A DNA stretch of 64,000 nucleotides from Ancrocorticia populi (GTDB taxonomy: Bacteria; Actinomycetota; Actinomycetes; Actinomycetales; Actinomycetaceae): NCBI RefSeq assembly GCF_003123745.1, contig NZ_QETB01000003.1, forward strand, positions 310,001 through 374,000, written 5' to 3'. A model generated the notes under the pieces. The model worked only from the letters and a program-made list of their open reading frames with translations, did no database searches and was not told the DNA's origin. Numbering within the stretch: the stretch's first letter is position 1; every line of letters begins with the position of its first letter. The translations under genes were made by a program, and so were the position numbers. This document shows positions 19,301 to 28,066 of this stretch, piece after piece.

Positions 19301-22300
19301 TGAGCCTCGGTTCATCCACAATCGATGAGGGTGCCACGGTGACGGCCGATGTCACTGTGCGGCCCGCGGATGCTCAGGGTACTGTGACTGTCTTGGACGG
19401 CAGCTCTGCGGAGTTGGCGGAGGCGGAGCTGGGCTCGGACGGAACGGCGCAGATCGAGCTGCCTAATTCGCTGGAACCTGGCAAGCACACGCTCACCGCA
19501 ACATTTGCGCCCGAGGATGAGACGGCCTTCCGAAGCTCGATCTCGAGCGCTGTCACTCTGACGGTGCTTCCGTCAGATACTCCTCGCGAGGGGACCGCTC
19601 TGTGGACGCGATCGTATGAGCAGGGCACCCCCGCCCCTGCCGGCTTCCCCCAGAGTGGGGAGGCCACAGGGATTCGTGGGGAATCGGCCGTTCAACCCAA
19701 CGACGTTGCCCAAGTAGTTTCTAACGGACCAAACCTCGGCAACATCAAGGAATACGTCTCGCGGTTGGCGGATGGGAACCCTTCAACTAAATGGTATGCA
19801 GCCGGGTCGGGAGCGCCCACGGAGGCAGAACCGCTCTCCGCGGTGTATGAGCTAACCGAGCCGCGTACGGTCACCGGGTACTCTCTCACGGCAGCCGGAG
19901 ATTCGGCGAAGTTCCCGAACCGTGATCCCAAGTCGTGGCAGATTCTCGGTTCCAACGCCGAAGATCCCGATCTGTCTGGCGGTTCGTGGGAGGTTATCTC
20001 CACGGAGACTAACCAGACGTTCGCCTCCGATGGCCTCACCCGGTTCTATCAGATTGAGGATCCCGGCAAATACTCCCATTACCAGCTACGCATCACGGGG
20101 AACGCGGGTGGTGAAGCGAAGAACGAGAACACTCAACTCGCGGACTGGACCCTATCCTCCGATGCAGGGAGTAAGACTAAGTCCTTGGGGATCTCTGTCC
20201 ACCAGAACGGAACCGCACCGGATGGCGATGGTAGTCAGGCTCTTCGGTATTCCGGGCGGGTGTTGGATGATGGGCCAGCCTCTTCTACGACAGTGATTCA
20301 GATGGATATGGACGTTCCTATCTCCGATGGCACCTCGTTGTCCTACCTCGTTCGGCCCGATACAGATGCGGCCGCGGTTGCGGTAGATGTTGTGTATTCG
20401 GGATCGGAAAAGGCTTCGGAGGCGTCCGTCCTTGAAGGCGACCCGTCCAGCGCCGTCGCGGGCGCCTGGACTCCTGTGACCGTGGATCTTTCCTCCCTGG
20501 CTGGCGCAACCGTGAAAGAACTGCGCTTGCGGTATGAGGATCCTGCTGCCAAGGCGGGCCAGATCAGCGGGTGGGTAGATTCACTGACCATCGGTACCCC
20601 GGTAATAGATTCGGACAACGCATGGACCTACCTCGAGGAACCTGATGTTGATCCCGCCCAAGGTCACGACGATAGAACCGTCTGGACCACCACGGACTTT
20701 GAGTTGAGCGATCAGTGGGACCGCGCCTTCGGCCCGTTCGGGGCGAAGGGCACGGGAACAGATCTTGGCTCGGACTTCCCCGTGAGCACCCAGCTTGGGT
20801 TGTACAAGGATGGAAAGTCTGCCCCGGTGACCGAGGCGTACTTCTTCAGGTCCTCGTTCTCGCTCTCCGAGGAGGTGCTCAGCACGGGCGCCCCACTCAC
20901 TGGCACCGTAGTGTTCGATGACACGGCCACGGTTTATGTGAACGGTCAACGTGTTGCCGGATGGAATGACAAGGATATAAACGAAAACATCCAGTATCAG
21001 ACTCCTAGCGGAACCTCGGGCATCGTGGATCCCCAGCAGCGGACGTTCACTGTTCCTGCCGATGCACTGGTGGCGGGAGTAAACACAATCGCCGTGGAGA
21101 TTCATCAGTGCAACTCCACCAGTTCGGATGTCTACTTCGCCATGCCGGATCTGCACGTCGACGCCTCGGGAACGCCCATACCGTTCCGTGATGGCCAGTT
21201 GAACGCCACATACGATTCGGATGAAGTAGAAGCACCGGATGGCAGTGATTACTACACATGGCTGCTTACGCCGTTCAATGACGCCCAGACCGAGGCCGAC
21301 ATCATGGGGCCGAACGAGGTGTATCCCAGCGGGACATCCCTCGAAGATCTCATTGGGATCAACGATCTGACTGTTGTGAACACCAATAATGGACCTGAAA
21401 GGTTTACTGACCGATTCGATCCTGCAGTCGAAGAAGCCCTCACGGACGGGGCGGGCAAGCCTTATGTGACAATGTCTGATGGGCTTGGCGATACGATTGG
21501 CCCGCTCTACACGCAGGCGCTGGCAAACAACGAGCTGCCGAAGACCGAGGCACTGCTCAAGTACCGGATTGAAAAGCCAACTGAATCATCACGCGACGCA
21601 CATCAGAACGCAAAGGATGCCTACCAATACAAGCGCCCCTTCGTTCGGATGGGCTTCACGGAAGATGACGGCCTGATCCAGAAGTGGGATACGGACGGAG
21701 GCTACAACGGACTCGCCGGGGACGGATCATTCCCGAGTGGTCACACAACCCATAGCTACGCTCAAGGCATCACCATGGCCACGCTTCTTCCGGAGCTGTC
21801 ACCGCAGATACTGGCGCGTACCTCCGAATACGGGAACAACCGCATCATTCTCTCCTTCCACTACCCCACCGACATCATGGGAGGAAGAATCGTCGGTGAG
21901 GATATGACGGCCCGCCGATGGGCTGATCCGGAGTACCAAGAGCTCCTATTCGAAGCTCAGGACGAACTGACAGCAGTTCTTGCACAGAAGTGCCGAGAGA
22001 CTAAGTCCGGTGACACGTTCCAAGAGTGCGTTGTCAACCAAGAAGAGGGCCTTTCCGATGACGAAGCACTCGAGATCTATCACGATAGGTTGACGTACGG
22101 CTTCCTGCAGGTGACAGATACAGAGCTCGCACCCTCTGTTCCCAAGGATGCTGGAAACCTGCTGCTCACGACCTTCCCGGATCTCACCGATACCCAGCGA
22201 ACCACGGTTTTGGCCGCAACTTCGTTGCCATCGGGATACGTGTTGGATCAGCCTGGGGATTTCGGCAGCTATCAGCGCCTCGATCTAGCGGCGGCGATGG

Positions 22301-22857
22301 CCGCCACGGTTGAGGTGGGACCTGACGGTGAACTCATCGTCAACGGCGTTCCCGTGGGTGAAGATGGCCTTCCTATCGATGACGGGGAGGGGCCGACCGA
22401 TCCAACGGACCCGGACGATCCGGTTACTGTCACGCCAGACGCGGTGACATTCGATGATCGCGCTGGGACCAACGAGGATACGTTCACGATTCCATCGGCC
22501 AAGGGCGTGGATTACCTTGTTGGCAGTAACGTACTGCCAACTGGAACATATCCCGGATCTGGGACGGTAACCGTAACTGCTGAAGCCCAAGAGGGATACA
22601 TCCTAGATACCGACGCGGCCTCGGAGTGGACTCATACCTTCTCCACAGATGGAGACTCCATTCCGGCACCAGAAACGCCCAGTGAATCTGCTTCGCCAGG
22701 CAACCCATCAGAGTCTCCACAGGACGGGAATCTGCCCGTCACCGGCGCCCAGGTAGCTGGAATCGCAGCCCTTGCTTTGCTTCTTTTGGCTGGTGGCACG
22801 GCGCTCGTGGTTCGGCGGCGTCGTGGAAGCGCCGACGTAGATGGAAGCGAAGGTTAG
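16333..22857 (+). CDS. Wall-anchored GH92 fused to PAP2 acid phosphatase
   Basis: A 2174-residue surface protein. A signal peptide (cleavage near residue 34) is followed by a GH92 domain at about 42-785 (DPFIGT, FSGWDTYRSQ, GNDDLGSLSAWYVW). Then come a beta-sandwich (788-980), an Ig-like repeat (985-1083), a discoidin-like module (1125-1277), two further beta-rich modules (to about 1610) and a PAP2 phosphatase (about 1630-1890). All three PAP2 motifs are present: K1761-x6-RP, PSGH at 1801-1804, and R1837-x5-H1843-x3-D1847. LPVTG at 2134-2138, a hydrophobic helix and a basic tail form a sortase signal. The usual GH92 general acid (NEPS) is Gln635 here (TNQPSFGLPW), as recalled for GH92 enzymes that uncap mannose-1-phosphate diesters. 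The inferred role is stepwise uncapping and dephosphorylation of phosphomannan. AGGAG precedes the ATG. Confidence 0.88.
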   Translation: MYHQWISRRPSAGLMAAAVVCAGLVVPISPATAAQVDALDAVDPFIGTEETVSINEGNARGNAAYGNTMPGATVPFGMIQFSPKTYATEQVNSDIKHTRGGYEYNADTITGFGLTRLSGTGCSGRFGGNDFPLTPYTGALEDGSLPVSPREEIESFYLPFEHANEDAEPGYYTVTTDDGVQSELTSTTRTAVGRFTFPEGDDGSNTLILDAGGSNNDLSGSEIAIDPDTQTVTGSVTAKIVCASGPSYTAHMTATFDQPFDAYGTWDGNGLDPEGTSASATTTKHGSGAWLAFSGDGPVTARIGLSYVSVDGAAGNLAAESSDLSFDQVREQASGAWGEALGTVDARGASAEQNTKFYTALYHAFGHPNVFEDADGRYMGYDDQIHSVESGRHFYVNFSGWDTYRSQAQLVALTHPDVASDINQSIIDMVDQSGAWSSWPSYNRIQTKMSGDSLQVIVAQTDAMGATNYDRHHALESMVESQSVPNAATQSNRSDAFLYTTLGWVDGDKKGAATSRTLEYVTDDFAIAQLAERLGDTESYELYSQRSQNWKSIFNFQNGHVDARNRNGFMDTALNTQGDQFEQSTGKQYSFNVPFNMEGLIEARGGVDEATADLDKMLEQLDAGAFSEYTYMTNQPSFGLPWVYNWLQDPTKATDTLDRVVDELYGTGPDGLLGNDDLGSLSAWYVWASLGLYPGIYGTGEFLVSSPMFEDVTISAIGSDRVISISAPGATSGARYISELSVDGDASTSSWLEESFARNGGSLAFTMTADASATTWGTAREDAPPSYTQGVDDLNGRGITHDGAKNAGTLDVNGATLSYEKLEEQGVVPGGEVPFEDGGVTFSWPKSADGGHPDHYIPHGQYVKAEEGLSSTGISFLGLATNGPSSGTATVVYTDGTEQDVPVSFSDWTTDSPTQGDTALLTLNGRNTKDGGSDTAKPNLYATEVVGLDESKTVEGVILPTDVDKGIMHLFSVGFQDPAAGAAIATNTSLSLGSSTIDEGATVTADVTVRPADAQGTVTVLDGSSAELAEAELGSDGTAQIELPNSLEPGKHTLTATFAPEDETAFRSSISSAVTLTVLPSDTPREGTALWTRSYEQGTPAPAGFPQSGEATGIRGESAVQPNDVAQVVSNGPNLGNIKEYVSRLADGNPSTKWYAAGSGAPTEAEPLSAVYELTEPRTVTGYSLTAAGDSAKFPNRDPKSWQILGSNAEDPDLSGGSWEVISTETNQTFASDGLTRFYQIEDPGKYSHYQLRITGNAGGEAKNENTQLADWTLSSDAGSKTKSLGISVHQNGTAPDGDGSQALRYSGRVLDDGPASSTTVIQMDMDVPISDGTSLSYLVRPDTDAAAVAVDVVYSGSEKASEASVLEGDPSSAVAGAWTPVTVDLSSLAGATVKELRLRYEDPAAKAGQISGWVDSLTIGTPVIDSDNAWTYLEEPDVDPAQGHDDRTVWTTTDFELSDQWDRAFGPFGAKGTGTDLGSDFPVSTQLGLYKDGKSAPVTEAYFFRSSFSLSEEVLSTGAPLTGTVVFDDTATVYVNGQRVAGWNDKDINENIQYQTPSGTSGIVDPQQRTFTVPADALVAGVNTIAVEIHQCNSTSSDVYFAMPDLHVDASGTPIPFRDGQLNATYDSDEVEAPDGSDYYTWLLTPFNDAQTEADIMGPNEVYPSGTSLEDLIGINDLTVVNTNNGPERFTDRFDPAVEEALTDGAGKPYVTMSDGLGDTIGPLYTQALANNELPKTEALLKYRIEKPTESSRDAHQNAKDAYQYKRPFVRMGFTEDDGLIQKWDTDGGYNGLAGDGSFPSGHTTHSYAQGITMATLLPELSPQILARTSEYGNNRIILSFHYPTDIMGGRIVGEDMTARRWADPEYQELLFEAQDELTAVLAQKCRETKSGDTFQECVVNQEEGLSDDEALEIYHDRLTYGFLQVTDTELAPSVPKDAGNLLLTTFPDLTDTQRTTVLAATSLPSGYVLDQPGDFGSYQRLDLAAAMAATVEVGPDGELIVNGVPVGEDGLPIDDGEGPTDPTDPDDPVTVTPDAVTFDDRAGTNEDTFTIPSAKGVDYLVGSNVLPTGTYPGSGTVTVTAEAQEGYILDTDAASEWTHTFSTDGDSIPAPETPSESASPGNPSESPQDGNLPVTGAQVAGIAALALLLLAGGTALVVRRRRGSADVDGSEG

Positions 22858-22885
22858 TCACCTAGGCATAAGCTAGGCGCACGAT

Positions 22886-22924
22886 GAGGGGCCGGAAGGT
22901 GCATGGAGCGCTGTCCGGCCCCTC
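22886..22924. terminator. Hairpin terminator between convergent genes
   Basis: A perfect 11-bp stem (GAGGGGCCGGA at 22886-22896 with its complement at 22914-22924) and a 17-nt loop, without a clear T-tract. It lies 28 bp after the GH92-PAP2 stop and faces the end of the aspartase-family gene, so it can serve both strands. Confidence 0.6.
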
Positions 22925-23038
22925 TCCGTGGCCTTAGGAGTTGTTCGAGCGGCGTGGAAACTCTTCGACGCCCCATCGTTCTGGGATATCCGGAGAAGGT
23001 AGCAACCTGCCAGTGCCAACACGTTGAATGCGTGAGTT

Positions 23039-24277
23039 CTAGGCGCCAGCCCAATACTCACGGACCTTCTTGGTGGTTTCCTCATAGCCCACATCGGCGG
23101 ACATGGTGACCCAGCGGTCAAAGGCCACTTCGGCGTTGGAGTCTAGCCGTGACCCTTCCCAGACGAGCCCACGCACGCACTCCTCACCAAACACCGTGGC
23201 GGCAGATTCCACATCCTCAAAGATGTTGATGAGGCTATCGACGATGATCGGCTCCATGATGTTCAGCTCAAGCTCACCGGCCGCTACAGCCATTTCGACG
23301 GTCGAAGCCGCACCGCGCACGCGGTAGCTCAGTTGCATCACGTATTCGGGGATCACGGGGTTGATCTTGCCCGGCATGATAGAAGATCCGGCCTGCACGG
23401 CTGGCAGCGTCACCTCTTGAAGTCCGCCGAGCGGGCCCGAAGAGAGCATCCGCAGGTCTTGCGCAATCTTTGCCATGGTCAGCGCGGCCCGGGCAGCCAC
23501 ATGGGCGATGGACGCGTATCCGTCTAGATTCGAGAGTGAATCAAACATATCCGGCGCAGGCTTAAGTGCCCGCCCCTTGAGCTTCGCGAGTTCAGCTACA
23601 GCCTCCTCCCGGTAACCTTCCACGGCGCCGATTCCACTTCCAAGAACGGTTGCCCCAAGTGGTACTTCATTAAGAACGACGACGGCGCCCTCGAACTCCC
23701 CCGCCAACCTTCTAATTGCCGCCGAGTGAGAGCGGTGGGTCTCTCCTACGGTCAGGGTGACTGCGTCCTGTAAGCACGTACGGCCAAGTCGGACTGTGTC
23801 CTCGTACTCGGCCGCCTTGGCATCAAACTCATCCGCGAGCGCCCGGAGCGCCTTGATCGGAGCCTCAGCCAAGTCCATCACAGTCAGCGCCATTGCTGTC
23901 GGGTAGCTGTCATTGGTAGATTGCGACGCATTCACGTGATCATTCGGATGGATCTTCTCGCCCGCGATCTGAGCAGCACGGGTGGCGATGACTTCATTTG
24001 CGTTCATGTTCGTTGTTGTTCCACCTCCACCCAAAACTAGAGCAGTTGGAAACTGGTCATCGTGCATACCTGTGGCAACTTCGTGCGCGGCGGCTTCGAT
24101 AGCCTCCGCCTGTTCCGCAGTAATCACGCCGAGCTTCGCGTTCGCGCGTGCGGCGGCTTGCTTAACGAAGCCGTAGTTCTTAACAAGAGCGGGGACGTCC
24201 GCCACCGTGCGGCGGCCCGGGCCGAAGTTCTGGACGCCAAGCTCAGTCTGCTTGCCATATAGCTTTTCTGCTGACAC
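23039..24277 (-). CDS. Aspartate ammonia-lyase/fumarase superfamily enzyme
   Basis: A 412-residue lyase of the aspartase/fumarase superfamily, which eliminates ammonia or another group from a succinyl compound to give fumarate. The three conserved regions are present: GGGGTTTNMNANEVIATRA (near 84-102), HPNDHVNASQSTNDSYPTA (near 112-130) and the signature GSSIMPGKINPV (near 298-309) with the catalytic serine loop. It is most like AspA but about 55 residues shorter than typical aspartases because it stops after the third region's C-terminal helices. It is read from the minus strand with AAGGAGA upstream, and a LacI gene lies upstream on the same strand. The neighbouring lyase/DASS/aldolase operon also makes or uses C4 acids, so a shared pathway is plausible. 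Confidence 0.82.
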   Translation of the reverse strand: MSAEKLYGKQTELGVQNFGPGRRTVADVPALVKNYGFVKQAAARANAKLGVITAEQAEAIEAAAHEVATGMHDDQFPTALVLGGGGTTTNMNANEVIATRAAQIAGEKIHPNDHVNASQSTNDSYPTAMALTVMDLAEAPIKALRALADEFDAKAAEYEDTVRLGRTCLQDAVTLTVGETHRSHSAAIRRLAGEFEGAVVVLNEVPLGATVLGSGIGAVEGYREEAVAELAKLKGRALKPAPDMFDSLSNLDGYASIAHVAARAALTMAKIAQDLRMLSSGPLGGLQEVTLPAVQAGSSIMPGKINPVIPEYVMQLSYRVRGAASTVEMAVAAGELELNIMEPIIVDSLINIFEDVESAATVFGEECVRGLVWEGSRLDSNAEVAFDRWVTMSADVGYEETTKKVREYWAGA

Positions 24278-24466
24278 TGTTTTCTCCTTCGATGACTTGT
24301 ATGCGGGGCCCCGCGATGTGATCGCCAGCTAGGTTCGTATGCGGCATTCTGGCTTCTCAACGCCTGCTAACGTGGCCGGGAGCAAACGCGGCATTGTTGC
24401 CACCGCACCGCCGATCCAAAACCACAATCCCTCGACATCAGCACCGTGTGCACCCAAGGTGTGGGC

Positions 24467-25474
24467 CTACGAAATCCTTCCGCCAATCGAAGCACCGTCT
24501 TGGATCGATCCGGGCAGGACCACAGTTTCTGGGAGTGCGTCGGGATGATCGAGCCGATCCAACAGAATCTCGACCGCACGCCGGGCCATTGTTTCAAGGG
24601 GCGGTACGAACGAGTAGATACCTCCGCCCCAGAAGGAGAACCATTCGGGCGCGTCGTAGCTAACAAGAGCAAGCTCATCTGGAACTTGGACGTCGTGCGC
24701 AACACAGGCCGCTACCGCGCCAGATGCGATTCGCGGGCTGGCGGCGATGATTGCGGTTGGCCGGTTCTCGGAACGCAAGAGAGATTCCGTCGCAGCTCTC
24801 CCCCACTCCGAATCGAAGGCACCACACATGGTTCGTACCGATAACCCGGCTTCTCCGAGCGCCGCCTCGTAGCCGGCAACTCGAGCCTGAGTAGTTGAGA
24901 AGCTCTCCTCGCCCACGACCATCGCGATTTCGCGGTGCCCACGTTCGATAAGTGCCTCAGTAAGCTGGAGGAATCCAGAACGATCGTCGCATAGCACGGC
25001 GGAAACATCCTGTAGTTGAGACCTTCGATTGAGTTCGACGACGGGACAGGGCACATCAACTGGCAGTGCAGGGTCTATCGGAACCCGCACAATGCCGTCA
25101 ACTCTGTATTCAGCAAGCGAATCTATGGCGTTACGCTCCTGCTCGGGATTCGCTGACGCAGCGATAATGAGCTGGTAACCACGCTCTCGCAATAGGCGTG
25201 CCGCTGCCGCAGACCCCACTGAATAGAACTCGTTCGTATAGTCCGGTACCAGGAGAGCAACGAGATTCGATCGATTGGATCGCAAGCCGGCGGCCAATCG
25301 GTTGGGCCGGTACCCGAGTCGGTCTGCAGCCGCCAGAACCTTGCGCCGAGTGGACTCCGCAACGTAGCCATTATCAGAGAGGGTTCGTGAGGCCGTACCA
25401 AAACCGACACCAGCCTCCTCGGCAACATCCTTCAAACTTGGGCGGCGGGATCTACTGGCACTGCGTTCCGGCAC
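24467..25474 (-). CDS. LacI-family regulator of the lyase/transporter locus
   Basis: A 335-residue LacI/GalR regulator. The DNA-binding part is at about 11-66 (SLKDVAEEAGVGFGTASRTLSDNGYV, hinge NRLAAGLRSNRSN), followed by a sensor domain (LVALLVPDYTNEFY, VDGIVRVPIDP, TAIIAASPRIASGAV, ALVSYDAPEWF). It lies between the aspartase-family gene and the lyase/DASS/aldolase operon, all on the minus strand. Two palindromes with a TGGATTCGAATCCA core stand before that operon, and a half-conserved version (25508-25521) lies 34 bp before this gene, so it is the best local candidate to bind them. The alternative is that it controls the GH92 genes, whose operator is a classical LacI site. Confidence 0.88.
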   Translation of the reverse strand: MPERSASRSRRPSLKDVAEEAGVGFGTASRTLSDNGYVAESTRRKVLAAADRLGYRPNRLAAGLRSNRSNLVALLVPDYTNEFYSVGSAAAARLLRERGYQLIIAASANPEQERNAIDSLAEYRVDGIVRVPIDPALPVDVPCPVVELNRRSQLQDVSAVLCDDRSGFLQLTEALIERGHREIAMVVGEESFSTTQARVAGYEAALGEAGLSVRTMCGAFDSEWGRAATESLLRSENRPTAIIAASPRIASGAVAACVAHDVQVPDELALVSYDAPEWFSFWGGGIYSFVPPLETMARRAVEILLDRLDHPDALPETVVLPGSIQDGASIGGRIS

Positions 25475-25507
25475 TGGTGTCCTCCTTAGACGATCTCACC
25501 TTTAGAG

Positions 25508-25521
25508 TGTAGACGAATCCG
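25508..25521. promoter_or_regulatory. Possible half-conserved operator before the LacI gene
   Basis: TGTAGACGAATCCG. The right half (CGAATCC) matches the palindromes at 29474-29491 and 29551-29572, while the left half does not. It could be a weak autoregulatory site or chance. Confidence 0.3.
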
Positions 25522-25564
25522 CAAGTTCACCTAGGAAACTGTCATCCAACCACATGAAAAGCGA

Positions 25565-25618
25565 GGTGCTCCCCAAGGAATCCACCGAAGAAATCAGTAT
25601 TATCCCTTGGGGAGCACC
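25565..25618 (-). terminator. Terminator of the lyase/DASS/aldolase operon
   Basis: A perfect 14-bp stem (GGTGCTCCCCAAGG at 25565-25578 with its complement at 25605-25618) and a 26-nt loop. Read on the minus strand it is followed by TCGCTTTTC, a short T-run. It lies 31 bp after the aldolase stop codon and before the LacI gene. Confidence 0.65.
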
Positions 25619-25649
25619 CCATATACTGGCGCGATCATCTATTTGCCGA

Positions 25650-26561
25650 TCACAGTACGGCCGTATCTAGTCCCAGATCCGCACGGGCTTGCCGCGCAGC
25701 ATCGATAGCGTCACGCACCGTCTGCACTTGCGACGAATTCAGGCTTTCCAGCGGGGCAAACGGAGTACCAACATCTAGACCCGTCAGGGCAAGCCCTCCC
25801 TTCACCATTGGTGCGGGACCGAACGCGGCGAAGGCCCGACACAACGGCCAGAGACCGCGCTGCAATCGCCAGGCCGAATCCCGATCTCCAGCCTGATAGT
25901 AGTTCCACATCGCGACAGATGAACGAGGAGCAATACAGCACGGCCCGCCCATCCAACCGCGCCCACCTAACTCCCAAACGAGCATCTGTACATGAGAAGA
26001 CGCCGAATACAATTCGAGCTCAGATCCAGCAGTCGTCAGCGACATCAGGAACCCAGTATTGGGTGAAGCATCCTTCAATGCATAGATGTTTGGGACCTTA
26101 CTAAGCTCAATAAGGGTATTCAGATCAGGCTGAGCACCCAACGAAGGCTGCCGGTAAAGCACTAAGGGCAAATCGGTGGCCGTAGCCATCGCATTGAAAT
26201 ACTCAGTCATAGATGCTTGACTGACTTTTCCCCACGGCCGGATCATCGCGACGATGCCAGAGGCGCCCAGCGCCGTGATCGTCGCGACGCGAGTAGCAGC
26301 ATTCGTCGTCGTTCCAGAAAGCACCCCCGGAACAACAGGAAGCTCACCCGCGTAATCCACCACGTTCTCAACAACATCGTCAGCGACCGCATCGGAAATC
26401 GACGGTAGCTCTCCCGTTGAACCAAGTGGCGAAAGCCCGGAGACTCCTGCCTCAGCAAGGGCATCAACCAACCGATGAAGCGCATTGTTATCCAGCGTCC
26501 CAGAGCTAGTAACAGGAGTTGGCAGATAGGGGATGATCCCAGCAGGAAGAGGGTGTTTCAT
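25650..26561 (-). CDS. DapA/NanA-family aldolase
   Basis: A 303-residue class I aldolase of the dihydrodipicolinate synthase/N-acetylneuraminate lyase family, which makes or breaks a pyruvate adduct through a Schiff-base lysine. Family marks are GIIPYLPTPV at the N-terminus, GVSGLSPLGSTGELPSI near residue 40 (the GSTGE phosphate/carboxylate loop), PLVLYRQPS (the usual Tyr) and NIYALKDASPN with the Schiff-base Lys. The start was set at the ATG preceded by GGTGA; a longer open frame upstream overlaps the transporter gene and is not protein-like. It is the last gene of the lyase/DASS operon. Catabolic aldolases of this family often yield pyruvate plus an aldehyde from a 2-keto acid, so a degradative role is more likely than lysine synthesis. 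Confidence 0.85.
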   Translation of the reverse strand: MKHPLPAGIIPYLPTPVTSSGTLDNNALHRLVDALAEAGVSGLSPLGSTGELPSISDAVADDVVENVVDYAGELPVVPGVLSGTTTNAATRVATITALGASGIVAMIRPWGKVSQASMTEYFNAMATATDLPLVLYRQPSLGAQPDLNTLIELSKVPNIYALKDASPNTGFLMSLTTAGSELELYSASSHVQMLVWELGGRGWMGGPCCIAPRSSVAMWNYYQAGDRDSAWRLQRGLWPLCRAFAAFGPAPMVKGGLALTGLDVGTPFAPLESLNSSQVQTVRDAIDAARQARADLGLDTAVL

Positions 26562-26563
26562 AC

Positions 26564-28063
26564 TCACCATATTCCCACTAAACTCATCCAGCCGGAACCA
26601 ATTACGAGCCATATCGTTACAGAAACGAGCCCAGCAATTGCCGATACTCGCCACCACTGTCCAACAGTGTTGTAGCCACTCCCGAAGATTGCCGGTGATG
26701 CTCCACCTGCATATTGAGTCAGTGACGTAAACGCATTGGATATATACCCGAGAAGGAGCGCACCAAGAAGCGGAGGTGCGCCAAGCGCTATGGCGGCGCC
26801 AAGGAACGCCACATACATCGCTGAGATATGCGCGGTTGCCGAAGCGAATAGGTAATGAGAGAAGAAGTAGACAAGACAGAGGATCGCAAGCGCTGGAACC
26901 CAACCGAGGGAGCCCATAGATCCAGCTATTGAGTCAGACACCCAAGCAATCAGACCATACTTGTTAAGCGCCGTAGCCATCATAAACAGCACGGAGAACC
27001 AAATCATCGTGTCCCAGGCAGACTTCTCCGAAATGATGTCCTGCCACGTCAGCACATGGGTAATCAGCAGTATAACCACACCGATAATCGCGGTTGTGGT
27101 GGCGTTTATCCCTAGCACCATGTCTCCCACAGTCCACAGGAACAGCAGCAAGACAAACGTTGCCGTCATAACCTTTTCGCCGTATGAAAGCGGCCCAAGC
27201 TTGTGGAGCTCAGACTTTGCCATGTCCACCACTTCAGGTGTGTCCTTAAGCTCGGGCGGATACACCAGATAAACGACCAAAGGAACAATAATGAGCGCGG
27301 CGAGACCCGGAACGATGGCACCTAATGCCCATTTTGCCCAAGTGATATCCACTCCCTGTTGCCCCGCCAGAGTAGCAATAAGTGGATTTCCAGCCATTGC
27401 CGTGAGGAACATCGCGCAGGTAATGGCGTTAACCTGTCCGACGTTGATGGCAAGGAAGGAACCCGCGCGACGAGCTGTTGGCACCGGCTTTGAATCGTAA
27501 ACCTCGGCAACAGACTTCATGATAGGCGCCATAATGCCGCCACCTCGGGCAGTTGCCGAAGGGATCGCCGGAGCCATCACTAGATCTGCTACAGCCAGAC
27601 CATAGGAGACCCCAAGCATCTTCTTCCCGAGTTTCGATACGAAGAAGAGCGCGATCCGGCGGCCAAGGCCCGTCTTGATGAAGCCTCTAGAAATCAAGAA
27701 CGCCATAACGATCAACCAGATCGTCGAATTTGAGAAGCCCATGAGGGCGTATGGCGCAGTCGGATCATCCTCCGGAGCAGTAAGTGGTACAACTCCCAGC
27801 AAGACAGTGGCCAACATGCCAATAATCGTGACTGCACCCATGGGAAGCGGGTGCAAGATAATCGCGAGAATAGTGGCAATAAAGATTGCCAGCATATGCC
27901 ACGCTTGGGCGGACACCGCATTGGGCCCCGGAATTACCCACATAATTGCAACGAGGGCAACCGGTATGCCAAGCCGCCATGAGAATTCCAGCCAACTGAC
28001 GCCCCCCGGTGCGCGTACACCCCGATCCTCGCCTGATTTCTTCTGTTCCGTATTAACGCTCAT
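26564..28063 (-). CDS. DASS/SLC13-type anion transporter
   Basis: A 499-residue membrane protein with about 12 hydrophobic segments, of the divalent anion:sodium symporter (DASS) family that carries succinate, malate, citrate, 2-oxoglutarate and similar acids. Visible features are the GFSNSTIWLIVMAFLISRGF hairpin, PSATARGGGIMAPI in the first half, and a repeat-like segment SLTQYAGGASPAIFGSGYN in the second. It is the middle gene of a three-gene operon, 3 bp after the lyase and touching the aldolase start, so it probably imports the lyase substrate. A second, quite different DASS protein is encoded at 38966-40363. Confidence 0.87.
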   Translation of the reverse strand: MSVNTEQKKSGEDRGVRAPGGVSWLEFSWRLGIPVALVAIMWVIPGPNAVSAQAWHMLAIFIATILAIILHPLPMGAVTIIGMLATVLLGVVPLTAPEDDPTAPYALMGFSNSTIWLIVMAFLISRGFIKTGLGRRIALFFVSKLGKKMLGVSYGLAVADLVMAPAIPSATARGGGIMAPIMKSVAEVYDSKPVPTARRAGSFLAINVGQVNAITCAMFLTAMAGNPLIATLAGQQGVDITWAKWALGAIVPGLAALIIVPLVVYLVYPPELKDTPEVVDMAKSELHKLGPLSYGEKVMTATFVLLLFLWTVGDMVLGINATTTAIIGVVILLITHVLTWQDIISEKSAWDTMIWFSVLFMMATALNKYGLIAWVSDSIAGSMGSLGWVPALAILCLVYFFSHYLFASATAHISAMYVAFLGAAIALGAPPLLGALLLGYISNAFTSLTQYAGGASPAIFGSGYNTVGQWWRVSAIAGLVSVTIWLVIGSGWMSLVGIW

Positions 28064-28066
28064 GGG

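Noticed and set aside
24303-24314. GCGGGGCCCCGC, a perfect 12-bp palindrome before the aspartase-family gene
   Set aside because: It is low in complexity and unmatched elsewhere in the window. Chance is likely in G+C-rich DNA.
26562-26903. Extended N-terminus of the DapA-family aldolase
   Set aside because: The added residues lie inside the DASS transporter gene in another frame and are Trp/Cys/Arg-rich nonsense. The family start motif GIIPYLPTPV comes after the ATG at 26561.
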